From Prochilodus magdalenae (Eukaryota; Chordata; Actinopteri; Characiformes; Prochilodontidae), in assembly GCA_024036415.1 (NCBI GenBank), contig JAMWET010003157.1:1-64000 (forward strand): a stretch of 64,000 nt of DNA. Reading direction: 5' to 3'. Below are positions 1 to 47,589 of this stretch, piece by piece (positions within the stretch are counted from its first letter, which is position 1; each line of letters starts with the position of its first letter). Made by a program: the position numbers and the translations under genes. The notes beneath the pieces are model-generated. The model did not search any database. It worked only from the letters and a program-made list of their open reading frames with translations, and had not been told where the DNA came from.

Positions 1-730
1 GCCGTTACACGCCGCAACTAACAAACCAACATGGGTATTTCTTCCGTTTTCTTTCGCCGTTCCCTTCCGTCAGCCCCCTTTTCCCCCCCCCGAACATGTT
101 CTTCAGGTACAAACTGTCCTTCCTGCTCTAAGGGCGTATATCTTACCAACCAGGATCATCCCTTTCAGCATCTGTATTAGCCCAGAAGGCTCGCCATAGT
201 CAGCGATTACACGCACGACGTTAAGGTTCCTAGCTATCTGTAGTGCTTCCCTCGTTACAGATTTCGAGGGAACCGAAACCATGGCACCGGCACCATGTTG
301 GCCATATTGGTGAGCTAGGTGAGCTGCACTAGAGTCAAAGGTAATTCCTTGAACAGCACAAAGAGGTCGTATCACATGGTCAGTAATACAGAGTTCAGCT
401 GCTGTGAGGTGTCTTACTTTGAGTGCGGCTCAGCCAGTCAGATTTTAGGAATGGATCTGTTTTTCAAACTGCATGGACTAGAAACACAGGACCTTTGGCC
501 CGTCATGTAGGCTGTGGTGATGCGAAACTGGGGACGAAGAAGAGATATGGAGTTACACCGTAGAAGCAGACTCTGTTCTATTTCTGTGGTACGCATCAGG
601 AAGTGGTCTCTGTGCTTATGTGATTCGCTGTGTGATAAAAGTAAGCCAGTCTCTTTTCAGGAACCGAAACTGAAAAGGCACAAGACCGGGCGAACAGACG
701 ACACATGGCAGTACAGCTCAGCCACAGTGT
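1..730. other. downstream flank, no gene recognised
   Basis: Non-repetitive sequence beyond the likely polyadenylation signal of ube2e2. A 90-codon open frame on the minus strand (375-103) has no recognisable domain and no splice or start context. Nothing here is called as a gene. Confidence 0.4.
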
Positions 731-736
731 TTTATT
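731..736 (-). terminator. candidate polyadenylation signal of ube2e2
   Basis: AATAAA on the minus strand (TTTATT on plus), about 715 bases after the stop codon. It is the first canonical hexamer downstream of the coding region. Position and sequence are the only evidence. Confidence 0.45.
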
Positions 737-1092
737 GGATGTAGTCCATTAAGCAAGTGCACAACAAACCTCACTGGCCGGTCAGATGTGGTATTGTTGC
801 TATATACAGGTTGGATTTCGGATCTATCCACTAGCAAGACTCAGGGTTTTTTTTTCCCAGTGGCTGCTCGAACAGCGTGTTTAAAAAATACATACAAACG
901 AAACGAGAGGGTAGAGCTCGGAGTTCCTGCGGACGCAAATCGTCATCCTATTACATGCACATACCAAGGTCAACTTCCATCAGAAAAAAAAAAAAAACAA
1001 AAACAAAAAAACGTGGTAGTGTGATTTATAATCTGTTATTTGTTCCTGATGCCACTTAAAAAGTAAAGATATACATACATTAAGTTGAGCGA

Positions 1093-1128
1093 CAATAATA
1101 ATAATAATAGTAATAATAATAATAATGA
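1093..1128. repeat. AAT trinucleotide microsatellite
   Basis: Imperfect (AAT)n with a TAG and a GAT interruption, inside the inferred 3' UTR of ube2e2. Confidence 0.95.
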
Positions 1129-1450
1129 TAACAACAATATTATTTTCCTCCTAGGACAATTCAAACATTCAGATAGTTGGAAAATAAAATCCCAATCTAC
1201 TCTTTGTATAAAAAAGAAGCTTTCAAGTCAACAAGGAACAAAAGACAGTTCTCTTCACAGAAAGGTTTATAAGAGAGGCTGGGGCGGAGGGGCGGAGATT
1301 ATATATTGTTGCACTTGGTGAGTGTGCTCTGAGAGGAATGGGGGGAAAATAGAGGTAGAGAGGTACAGTGGGGTTGGAAAAGGGAGAATTTATAGTGGGC
1401 GGGTGTGGGGGGGGCGGGGACTGGGGAAAGGGGGTGTTGGAGGATTTCCT

Positions 1451-38219
<36,769 letters not shown>

Positions 38220-39849
38220 CTTGGCCCTGCAACAGCACGTCCAGATTGACACGTTACATAAATGTACCGCAGGCTTAAGGTCAGCGTGGTGAAGATGATT
38301 ATGATTTCTGTCTGCACTACGGGAGCAAAAATCTGTGGTGCCTCGACCTCACGACTGCATCAATTGTGGAATGTTATTATCTGGTATAACCTATTACTAC
38401 ATTTCAATAGATAGTCATCAAGATCTATTACTAAATAAAATCCTTGGCTTTTATTCCACACACACTGCACTACACTTAATATAATCAAATAAGACTGATA
38501 CAGCTGGTCAGTGTTCTTGAAGTGCTGATGATATTCATGGTATGTCCTGGAGGACACACAATGCAAAGCCCCAATTTGGTGAACATTCTCTCTAAATCAG
38601 AATCTAATCAAATCACAGGGAAAGTTGAGATTTCATGAATCTTTTCCTACTGAATCATAATCAAAAACCTTTCAGGGGAGAACAAAGAGTCGCTGGAGGA
38701 CCTTTAGACGTCACTCAAAAACACATAACGACGTTACAGAGCAATGCTGTCAGCCTGGCAAGTGTGGCGTGTGAAATGAAACAGATTCCACCCCACTAGA
38801 ATCACAGCGAGCTAGCGGCTGGCGTCCGCAGTAAACCAAGAGCTTCCAAAGGTCTTGAGGAGAAACATAGCGTGAAGATTCCCTAGCTATGGTTTTGTTC
38901 TGTTCCAGGCCCGAGCACCTGAGCCGGTTTTCAAGCAATCAACTGCTTAGCTCAAGAACAAAGAAGTGAACTAGCTCGGGGCTGCAGTACACCAGACTAG
39001 AACGTCAGAACGTCAGCATGAAGACGGTAATCAGGTCCACCTTACCCGTCATGCACTATATCCCAACCGACAGAGCCCGATGTCGAATTTGATAAATGTC
39101 TGCTGTTTTCCATCCCAAGCGGACTGAATTATTCTTACAGTTACTCATATTTTTCTTCAGCATCACACAGAACATCACAGGCTGAATTATGGAAGCCTTG
39201 AGCGTTTCAAACTTCCAGAAGCAAGACAGCTGCAGTACAGCGTGCAGCCTGGTAAACCACTTCTCCAGTGGACTAACACACCAGCTTTGTTTAACAGCAG
39301 GTATCAAAGCCATGTGTGTGGTCGGCTGGAAAGCCGCGGAAAAGCCTTTTCTGTCTTGACACGGCCAGACTATGTTTCTATCAAAGGTGATTTCTTTTAT
39401 GAACCGTTTGTGTTTCACCAAACAATGAGCATCAGCGTTTTTCACCGTTTGATAAATACCCCTGGTCACTGATTTTCATCTCAGCCCCCGAGCTCCCTGA
39501 ATTATTCCAACAGCCTCTCATTACGAATACAAAAGGTCCCTCTGAGCATTCTTTATCTAGATCTTCTACATGAGACCATTTTGTGGCCATGAGGAAAACC
39601 TTCTCCGCCTGTTACTCCTGGTAATGACCACGACGTAGAAATGTCTGCTTTTCAGCTGCTGAAAGGAACAAGGCCTGTCTAATCTGATGTTGTCACCACA
39701 AACTGACACTGAATCAACGTGCTGTCATCACTGTTCTCGTCCTCTTTGTGAAGGACCCCTAATTCCACTGTTAGGAGAAACGAGATTCTCTTATGCGTCT
39801 TCGTTCCTCACTGTTTCCTGGTGCTCCTGTAGCGTCTCTCCTTTTGAGT

Positions 39850-40854
39850 CGGATACCCTCAACGTTTCTCACTTAGAGAAATAAGGTGGGGTTCCCTTGA
39901 CCTTCGGTTCTTTACAGTAAGGAGTTTCTGCTTTTGAGTTTTGGTTCCTCTCCGTCTTTCCCCATGTCTCGTTTAGTGTTCCTTTCTCCCTATGCACTTA
40001 GCAAGTTATTTACGTTTTGAATTTTGGTTTCATCTCCCCAGTGGGTTTTTTTTTTTGGGTGGGGGGGCTCTTTTCGAGTACCAGACCCTTTTAGTGGTCC
40101 TCCTTCTTGTTCTTAGTGATTCCTGTAGTGGTTCCCCTACATGCTCTAGGGGTGTTTCCCTTAGACCCCTGGTTTCTCCCAGTCTTTCTTCCTCATGCTC
40201 TATTTAAATCTTCCTCGTGCTCTTGTGGAGTCATATAATTTTTACTTTGAGTATTTCTTACTTTGGTTTTTTAGGAGCAGAACCTCACAGCGGTTCTTCT
40301 TTCTGCTCTTAGTGTATTTTTCTGTTGAAGTTTTGGCGCCCTTTAGTGTTTCTTATAGAACATTCCCCCTCTTGGTTGTCTTAAGTGGGTCTCCATTATG
40401 CTCTTAGGGAGCGTTTCCTTTTGAGTCTTGGTTCCGCTCAGTGGTTCTCCTTCATGCTCTTAGAAAAGTGCCTCTATTTAAATATTGGTTCCTCCACTGT
40501 TTCTCCATTATGCTCCTCTACAGTGTTTTTTTATTTAAGTCTTGGTTCCTGTAGAGGTTCTCCTTTAAGCTACAGGGGTCAGCGCCTCAATTTATTCTTG
40601 TTTCCTTTTGAGTCCAGGTTCCTTATCTGGTTCTTGCTCATGTTCTAGTCTGTCTACTTTAGGGGTTTCTTACTAGAGCTTTTCGAAGGGGTCCTTGTGA
40701 GTCTTGGTTCCTTTCAGTGGTTCTCCTTCAAGCTCCCAGAGAGGTCTTTTTCATTTAAATATTGGTTCCTTTACTGGTTCTCTCTCATGCTCTTACTAGG
40801 GCTTTTAGGAGGGGGTCCTTCAGAGTCTCAGTTCCCTTCACTGAGCTCCTTCCT
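39850..40854. repeat. decayed flank of the intron 1 minisatellite
   Basis: About 1 kb in which phrases such as GAGTCTTGGTTCCTTTCAGT, GGTTCTCCTTCATGCTCTTA and GGAGCGTTTCCTTTTGAGTC recur at irregular spacing of roughly 50-65 bases. They are recognisable as diverged versions of the regular unit that follows. Confidence 0.75.
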
Positions 40855-42780
40855 CATGCTCTAACGGAGCTTCTCCTCTTGAGTCTCGTCTCCTTCCAGA
40901 GTTCCTTCCTCATGCTCCTAAGGAGCTTCTCCTCGAGTCTCGTCTCCTTCCAGAGTTCCTTCCTCGTGCTCCTAAGGAGCTTCTCCTCGAGTCGAGTCTC
41001 CTTCCAGAGCTCCTTCCTCATGCTCTTAAGGAGCTTCTCCTCTCGAGTCTCGTCTCCTTCCAGAGTTCCTACCTCATGCTCTAACGGAGCTTCTCCTCGA
41101 GTCTCGTCTCCTTCCAGAGCTCCTTCCTCATGCTCTTAAGGAGCTTCTCCTCTTGAGTCTCGTCTCCTTCCAGAGCTCCTTCCTCATGCTCCTAAGGAGC
41201 TTCTCCTCTCGAGTCTCGTCTCCTTCCAGAGTTCCTTCCTCATGCTCCTAAGGAGCTTCTCCTCTTGAGTCTCGTCTCCTTCCAGACATCCTACCTCATG
41301 CTGCTAAGGAGCTTCTCCTCTTGAGTCTCGTCTCCTTCCAGACATCCTATCTCATGCTGCTAAGGAGCTTCTCCTCTTGAGTCTCGTCTCCTTCAAGAGA
41401 TCCTACCTCACGCTCTAACAGAGCTTCTCCTCGAGTCTCGTCTCCTTCCAGAGCTCCTTCCTCGTGCTCATAAGGAGCTTCTCCTCTTGAGTCTCGTCTC
41501 CTTCCAGAGTTCCTTCCTCATGCTCTTAAGGAGCTTCTCCTCTTGAGTCTCGTCTCCTTCCAGAGTTCCTTCCTCATGCTCCTAAGGAGCTTCTCCTCGA
41601 GTTGAGTCTCCTTCCAGAGCTCCTTCCTCATGCTCTTAAGGAGCTTCTCCTCTTGAGTCTCGTCTCCTTCCAGAGTTCCTTCCTCATGCTGCTAAGGAGC
41701 TTCTCCTCGAGTCATGTCTCCTTCCAGAGCTCATCCCTCGTGCTCCTAATGAGCTTCTCCTCTCGACTCTCGTCTCCTTCCAGAGTTCCTACCTCATGCT
41801 CCTAAGGAGCTTCTCCTCTCGAGTCTCGTCTCCTTCCAGACATCTAGTCTTAAGGAGCGTCTCCTTTGAGAGTCTCCTTCCAGAGCTCCTACCTCATGCT
41901 CCTAAGGAGCTTCTCCTCTCGAGTCTCGTCTCCTTCCAGACATCCTACCTCATGCTCTTAAGGAGCTTCTCCTTTTGAGTCTCGTCTCCTTCCAGAGTTC
42001 CTACCTCATGCTCCTAAGGAGCTTCTCCTCTCGAGTCTCGTCTCCTTCCAGACATCCTACCTCATGCTCCTAAGGAGCTTCTCCTCTTGAGTCTCGTCTC
42101 CTTCCAGAGCTCCTTCCTCGTGCTCATAAGGAGCTTCTCCTCGAGTCTCGTCTCCTTCCAGACATCCTACCTCGTGCTGCTAAGGAGCTTCTCCTCTCGA
42201 GTCTCGTCTCCTTCCAGACATCCTACCTCATGCTGCTAAGGAGCTTCTCCTCTTGAGTCTCGTCTCCTTCCAGACATCCTACCTCATGCTCTTAAGGAGC
42301 TTCTCCTCGAGTCGAGTCTCCTTCCAGAGCTCCTTCCTCATGCTCTAACGGAGCTTCTCCTTTTGAGTCTCGTCTCCTTCCAGAGTTCCTTCCTCGTGCT
42401 CCTAAGGAGCTTCTCCTCTTGAGTCTCGTCTCCTTCCAGAGTTCCTTCCTCATGCTCCTAAGGAGCTTCTCCTCGAGTCTCGTCTCCTTCCAGAGGTTCT
42501 TCCTCATGCTCCTAAGGAGCTTCTCCTTTTGAGTCTCGTCTCCTTCCAGAGTTCCTACCTCATGCTCTAACGGAGCTTCTCCTCACGTCTCCTTCAAGAG
42601 TTCCTTCCTCGTGCTCCTAAGGAGCTTCTCCTCGAGTCTCGTGTCCTTCCAGAGTTCCTTCCTTGTGCTCCTAAGGAGCTTCTCCTCGAGTCTCGTCTCC
42701 TGCCAGAGTTCCTTCCTCATGCTCTAACGGAGCTTCTCCTCGAGTCTCGTCTCCTTCCAGAGCTCCTACCTCGTGCTCTT
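40855..42780. repeat. 53/56-bp minisatellite, about 35 units
   Basis: Unit in plus orientation: CCTCATGCTCCTAAGGAGCT, TCTCCTCTTGAGTCTCGTCT, CCTTCCAGAGTTCCTT (56 bases). Many units lack three bases and read CTCCTCGAGTCTCG (53 bases). Further variants are GAGTTCC, GAGCTCC and GACATCC after CCA, and CTCCTAAGG, CTGCTAAGG, CTCTTAAGG and CTCTAACGG before AGC. It lies in intron 1 of ube2e2. Several long open frames on both strands are by-products of the repeat. Confidence 0.97.
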
Positions 42781-43861
42781 AGCAAGGTTATTTTTTGGGG
42801 GGGTGGGCTTTAAGGGCTTTTAGAAACCGTTCCATTTGAGTCCTGCTTCCTTTCAGCATTTCTTTCTAGAGCTTTTAGCGAGCTGTTGCCTTGCTTCACA
42901 TTTTTTTGGGTGGGGGGGCCTTTTAGGAAAAAAAACTAAGACTGCACTGAGCCGTGCCGAGCCGAGACCTCCTCGGGAGAGGGAGAATGGAGTAGGTACA
43001 TCCACTGGAGTCATGTTAAAGAGGAAAAGCACATTATAATGGAGCTACAGGGCAGCGGCTATTAGCAATGACATGTTGATAACACAGCTGCTGGGCTGTG
43101 AGCTCGGAGAGGGTTTGTTATAATGGAGAAAATGGGTCATAAAGCATGTAGATGACACAGCCCACACGCCCTCCATGCCAAAATACCACTGTAGCGTTCC
43201 GGCAGCACGCTGGCACACCGGAGCCGTCGAGTATTCCCACTTTGCGGCCGTGAGGTGACTCTTATCCCCGAGTCTGTGAGGAGTTCACTGTGTTGTGCTT
43301 GTCTCGTGCTGGAACGTTAGCTAACTGCCGAAGCCGTTGAGGGGGGGCGGCTAACGTTAGCTAACGTCCTCTTCGGCGCTGAGGGGAAAATAAAACGGGC
43401 AGACGCGGTTAAAGCTGTCAGGAACAAAACCGGAGGGGGGAACATAATGAGGCTAAACCTGAATGGAAAGGCAGAGCCTGTGCTGCTGTTGTGGCGGTGG
43501 GAGGGAGCGAGGGAGAGAGCTCTTTAAGCCGAGAGAGGCCCGAGTGTGAAAATCACACCGAAGAGCCGAAGCGTTAGCACGGGATGCTAACTAACCAGCC
43601 GCTCGGCCGGGGGTCAGTGAGGGGGGGAAACGCGGCTGAACAAACGGTGTGAAATCGCCCTTAAATCGTTTCGGTGGCCACCATGAGCTCTGCCTGCTTC
43701 GGCACAAAGGCAGGCACGACCCACACACACACTCACTCACTCACACACACCCCCCAACACACACACACATCCCCCCTCAGTGGAAAACACCACTTTCCGC
43801 GGGACATTTTAGCCACTTTTCTTTCTCTCCGCGCGCCCGGGAACATTCGAGAAGGCTTTAC

Positions 43862-44010
43862 CTGTTAAACGGCCGCCGATGTTCGAGCAGAAGCGGGTCT
43901 GATTCGACGGTTTGGAAACAAAATAAGAGAGAGAGAGAAAGAAAGAAGGAGAGAGAGATAATCCAGAGTCCAGCCGTCCGCTCGCGCCCCCGTCTCCTCG
44001 CTATTTAACT

Positions 44011-44093
<83 letters not shown>

Positions 44094-44130
44094 AACAGAA
44101 ACCGAAGCCTCCGCGAGCCACACACGCTCG
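43862..44130 (-). other. ube2e2: probable non-coding exon 1 of ube2e2
   Basis: A strong donor, TTTAACAG followed by GTAAAG, lies at 43862/43861 on the minus strand, at the edge of a GC- and CpG-rich stretch. UBE2E genes are known to start with an untranslated exon, and exon 2 here has an acceptor just upstream of its ATG, so a 5' exon must exist. The 5' limit is a guess, set by the TATA-like motif near 44162-44170. If correct, the long (CT)n tract is transcribed in the 5' UTR. Confidence 0.45.
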
Positions 44131-44190
44131 CGCAGCGCGTTCACGTCACGTAGCATAACGCCTTATATACAGTATATAAGATATATACGT
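43900..44190 (-). promoter_or_regulatory. candidate ube2e2 promoter region
   Basis: The stretch from about 43.2 to 44.15 kb is the most CpG-rich part of the window. On the minus strand it shows TATATAAGG (44170-44162), a CRE/ATF-like GTGACGT around 44143-44150, and GC-rich sequence with GCGCTGCGCG just downstream. A 76-bp (CT)n tract follows. Position relative to the inferred exon 1 supports promoter function. The exact start site cannot be read from sequence. Confidence 0.45.
44013..44088. repeat. (GA)38 microsatellite, (CT)n on the gene strand
   Basis: An uninterrupted GA dinucleotide run of 76 bases. A shorter impure GA tract lies at 43929-43960. It falls in the inferred promoter/5' UTR of ube2e2, where length variation could affect expression and where GAGA-type factors could bind. 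Confidence 0.97.
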
Positions 44191-44345
44191 AGACGTATCA
44201 TTTCCTAAAAATGGAGGGATAAAAAAAAAGGAAAGCAGCTCCAACATGGTCAAAATGGCCCCCAAACTAAACATGCGGTTTAATCAGAGAGACTAGTTAA
44301 AGTAGGTTTGAGGTTTTATTTTAAAGCCCATTTAATTATCTGACA
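44155..44345 (+). repeat. dispersed repeat X, uninterrupted copy
   Basis: CTAAAAATGGAGGGATAAAA, CAACATGGTCAAAATGGCCC and TTAAAGTAGGTTTGAGG recur at 45570-45668 and 46485-46556, where the copy is split by a SINE and LINE material. Its terminus and class are unknown. Confidence 0.5.
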
Positions 44346-44509
44346 TTTATTTTAATTCTGAGGTCTGAGGTTTACAGTATCTGTACCAATAACTGCTCAT
44401 AACTTTCACATGGAACACCCCTTATAACCCCAGCATGAGTGGGCGGAGCTAAACTGCTGTAGGATGATATAGATGATATCATCACAAAAATAGCTGCACC
44501 CAAAAGGAA

Positions 44510-45050
44510 TCAACCAACAGGAATGAAAATTGGTGGGTGTGACGTTGGGCCTGTACCTAAACCCAACAGCCATGATTACGGACATTCAGCGAGCAGTGGT
44601 GTCCTCCATGAGTCATCCTGTGAGTGCCAGCTCTGTTGGCAGGCGGCTTCACAACGTAGGACTGCAAGAACAAAGACCGCTAGGACGACTGTACTTAACA
44701 CCACGTCACCGTCACCAAAGACTGCAGTGGTGTCGTACCAGACTGTCATGGAGTGACTCAGAATGGCAGCGGGTCATCTTCAGTGACGAGTCCCGCTTTA
44801 GTCTTGGTGGAGACGCCCAACGAATCCGTGTGAACAGTATGTTGTCACACGTCCAGAAGACCTGGTGTCACTCCACCTCCACCCCTACCGCACCATCTGC
44901 AGGGACTGTGTGAGGATGTTCAAGCTGCATGGGATGGATTATCACAGGACACCATTAGGAACCTCTACAGCTCCATGATGCCGATACGTCTGGCGTGTTG
45001 GGTTAGTAGGCAGACGCCATACTGAGAGACACTACTTCTGTACGTGTAGA
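44510..45050 (+). mobile_element. Tc1-like family 1, longest copy (dead transposase)
   Basis: Readable transposase pieces are RPLGRLYLTPRHRHQRLQW, then CRTRLSWSDSEWQRVIFSDE with SRFSLGGDAQRIRV (second DDE-core region, around 44700-44835), a deletion near 44900, and DTIRNLYSSM near the C-terminus (about 44950). At least one frameshift and a large internal deletion make it inactive. Two shorter copies, at 9408-9610 and 23258-23475, belong to the same family. Confidence 0.85.
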
Positions 45051-45217
45051 TAGACAGATAAGAAGCGAGGTCGTATTAACCCACTGAGCTTTCCAGGCTG
45101 TGGCTCAGGCCTTGCAAGCATGACTATGTTTATGGACGGCTGCCATGTACCAGCATTTGACCCTCACTTATGCGGGGACAACCCCTCACTGCTTGATTGA
45201 GTTCAGGAAGGTTTTAT
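45033..45217 (+). repeat. 185-bp dispersed repeat Y, copy 1
   Basis: GAGGTCGTATTAACCCACTG, GCTGTGGCTCAGGCCTTGCA and CGGCTGCCATGTACCAGCAT to GTTCAGGAAGGTTTT are shared with 47288-47472 in the same orientation. It follows directly on the Tc1-like remnant. Class unknown. Confidence 0.75.
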
Positions 45218-45280
45218 CAAAAAAAATACAGAGACAGACGTGATAACAGAAACCTGTACAAGCCTACACAGTAACATTTT

Positions 45281-45570
45281 ATATAATACATATTGTTGCT
45301 GTCCAATGAAAAACATGTATCTCCACTTTTGTCCTTTACTTTTACTTTTGTCCATTTTTACTTTTATGCATCATTTGAACACAGCAGCTGCTGCTTACAC
45401 TGTGCAAACATTTCATGATGAATGAACCAACAGAAATGGCCGAAAACTGTTTGGAAAGACGTCTGGTTCCATTGACTTCCATTAAAGTTAAAGGAGGTTT
45501 TTGGCCTCTCCTGTAAAGTTGCCATTTTGGAGGTACTTGTTTTTCATTGGCCAGCGACGATATACATACA
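45281..45570 (+). mobile_element. MITE copy B
   Basis: Same family as 8680-8957: GCTGTCCAATGAAAAACATG at the left, CATTGGCCAGCGACGATATA at the right, and the shared body (GCATCATTTGAACACAGCAG; TTGGCCTCTCCTGTAAAGTT). It is inverted relative to the copy at 46592-46866. Confidence 0.8.
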
Positions 45571-45668
45571 GGTATAATTATCTAAAAATGGTAGAATTAA
45601 AAAAGGAAAACAGTGCTAACATGGTCAGCATGGCCCCCACACAAAGCTGAACACACATGCAGCTAAAT

Positions 45669-45889
45669 TTACATTACATTTACGGCATTTAGCTGACACC
45701 CTTATCCAGAGCAACTTACAAGGGTATTCATGTTATAGGAAGTCCAGAGTAGTTTTAGGAGTCTTGCCCAAGGACTCTGATTGGTGTAGCACAGCATAGT
45801 AACCCAGACTGGGAATCAAACCCCCATCTCCCAGATGGTGTGGTAGCTCCCTGGTGGGTACTGGTCTTATCCACTGAGCCACACCAACC
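45669..45889 (-). mobile_element. tRNA-derived SINE, copy 2
   Basis: On minus it runs from the tRNA-like head (GGTTGGTGTGGCTCAGTGGA) through a B-box-like GGTTTGATTCC to a tail with GCTAAATGCCGTAAATG. Same family as 20712-20926. It interrupts dispersed repeat X. Confidence 0.85.
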
Positions 45890-46129
45890 GGAAACCAGAA
45901 AGACAAGGCTCCACAACCCCAGCGGAGGATCAGACACTCACCACTGTATGCACTGTAACACACTATATGGAGCCATTTCTATCTATATTCAATGAGACTC
46001 AACTGCTGTGCAATATTTGCTGCTGCACCTCATCACCTGTATCCCACCTCTATACATCCGGGACTGAGTGCCACTAGAATCCATGCACCCTGACTGCCTA
46101 TATCATCAGCATGTATGTGACTGACAGAT

Positions 46130-46495
46130 TATCAGTGCTTATGTAGCTGCTATAAGAGAACAGTAACTGTATATATAATATCTGTACAATATCTTTCAGT
46201 ATGTGTGCAGTATATATCCGTGCAATTATAGAAAATTGTTATTAATATTTTTTATATATTATATTAATAGAATATTAATTCTTATTGTATTTTATTTTTA
46301 TTTTTTGCCTAACAATAGAGATGTATTATTAATTTCTATTTTTTATATTTTATATAACTTGCACTTTAATCTACTTCCTGCTCTGTGTGGGTTTACTGTA
46401 TATCCTGCTGTAACAATGCTAATTTCCCCATGTGGGATAATAAAAAGGCTAGCTTATCTCATTTTTATCTTATCTTATCTTACCTTAAGTAAAAG
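46130..46495 (+). mobile_element. LINE 3' end with (TCTTA)n tail
   Basis: CTGCTGTAACAATGCTAATT and TCCCCATGTGGGATAATAAA lead into TTATCTTATCTTATCTTACC. It is related to 23860-24104 and to 48415-48560 (shared ATCTGTGCAATTGTTA-like and TTTGCC.A.CAATA.AGATGTAT phrases). 5'-truncated, no coding part. Confidence 0.6.
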
Positions 46496-46591
46496 TAGGT
46501 TTCAAGGTCCTTACTAAAGGAGCAATGAAACACTGGTGTATTTTAAGGCCCCCATGTAATTATCCCCAAAAAAAAAAAGGTTTGAGAGGTT

Positions 46592-46866
46592 GTATAGTAT
46601 GTCGTCGCTGTCCAATGAAAAACAAGTATCTCCAAAACGGCAACTTTACAGGAGAGGCCAAAAACCTCCTTTAGTTTGAATGGAGGTCAATGGAACCAGA
46701 CGTCTTTCTGAGACGTTTTGGCCCACTTCTGTTGGTCCATTCGTCATGAAACGTTCACACGGTGTAAACAGCAGCTGCCGTGTTCAAATGATGCATGGAA
46801 GTGAAAATCGACAAAAATGGAGATACGTGTTTTTCTTTGGACAGTGGCGATATGCAGTGCCTATAT
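46592..46866 (-). mobile_element. MITE copy C, inverted
   Basis: Reverse complement of the 45281-45570 copy: GTCGTCGCTGTCCAATGAAA, GGCAACTTTACAGGAGAGGC and GGAGATACGTGTTTTTCTTT. With copy B it frames about 1 kb of other repeats in opposite orientation. Confidence 0.8.
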
Positions 46867-47251
46867 AGTTTCATACATTAAGCTTGGAACGCTTGACAAC
46901 ACAGACACGTACAGAATTAGGTGTGCTTGTATTCTTTCTTACCAGACTTGAACAGTACCGAAGCCCCCCAGTCTGTTACAGCTGAATCCAAAAGTTTGTG
47001 CACCTCCGCTCAAACGACATGTAATGTCAATTTACTGGCTGCAAATACCTTACAGTAAGTACTGCATGCTTTAATACACATGTGCTGCTAATTTAATATT
47101 TAATATATTAGAAAAGATGCACAACATTGAATGTGGTCTGTGAAAAAGTTATGGCACCTTGTTTATTTCATTTTTATGGCTCCTTTATTTATTTAATTTC
47201 AAATATATATACATATATAAAGGATTTCCATGATGATGGGTTAAATCTTTT

Positions 47252-47526
47252 CAACACACAAGCAGTTAGTAATTCATAACCAATCACTGTATGTGTAAAT
47301 AGATCAATTAGAAGCAAGGTCGTATTAACCCACTGAGCTTTACAGGCTGTGGCTCAGGCCTTGCAAGCACGACTATGTTTATGGACGGCTGCCATGTACC
47401 AGCATTTGACCCTCACTTTTCGAAGTATGCGGGGACAACCCCTCACTGCTTGATTGAGTTCAGGAAGGTTTTTCTTCCTCTACAACACATCTCCAACACA
47501 CAAGCAGTTAGTAATTCATAACCAAT
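47252..47526 (+). repeat. repeat Y, copy 2, between 33-bp direct repeats
   Basis: CAACACACAAGCAGTTAGTA plus ATTCATAACCAAT occurs at 47252-47284 and again at 47494-47526. Between them lies the second copy of repeat Y (47288-47472) plus about 20 bases. The direct repeats look like a long target-site duplication or the scar of a local duplication. Confidence 0.75.
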
Positions 47527-47589
47527 ATACTCTTTTTTTAAAAATGGATTTATTACCTTTGAAGCATTTGTTTTTATTTATCTATACTG

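Larger units (their letters stand above)
731..1450 (-). other. ube2e2: ube2e2 3' untranslated region (inferred)
   Basis: The sequence after the stop codon. The first canonical AATAAA on the minus strand is the complement of TTTATT at 731-736, implying a 3' UTR of about 0.7 kb. It includes an AAT-type microsatellite (1093-1128). The cleavage site was not determined, and a more distal signal outside the window is possible. Confidence 0.5.
38227..43861 (-). other. ube2e2 intron 1
   Basis: A 5.6-kb intron between the non-coding first exon and the ATG exon. More than half is the CT-rich minisatellite (about 39850-42780, including its decayed flank). The part next to exon 1 (42950-43860) is CpG-rich with GC-rich purine tracts and a CA microsatellite near 43720-43770. 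Confidence 0.6.

Noticed and set aside
103..375. 90-codon open frame on the minus strand downstream of ube2e2
   Set aside because: No recognisable domain, no splice or promoter context, and it is within the length expected by chance; not called as a gene.
38220..38252. Upstream ATG that would extend the ube2e2 N-terminus by eleven residues
   Set aside because: It lies on the intron side of the acceptor before exon 2 and has no counterpart in UBE2E proteins; the ATG at 38219 matches the family start.
40762..41139. Serine/leucine-rich open frames over the intron 1 minisatellite, and Arg/Glu-rich ones on minus
   Set aside because: Repetitive translation of a tandem array with mixed 53- and 56-base units; frames break whenever unit length changes.
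43649..44008. 119-codon plus-strand frame near the ube2e2 promoter with a good ATG context
   Set aside because: It runs through CA and GA microsatellites and shows no domain; a divergent transcript is possible but a protein is not supported.
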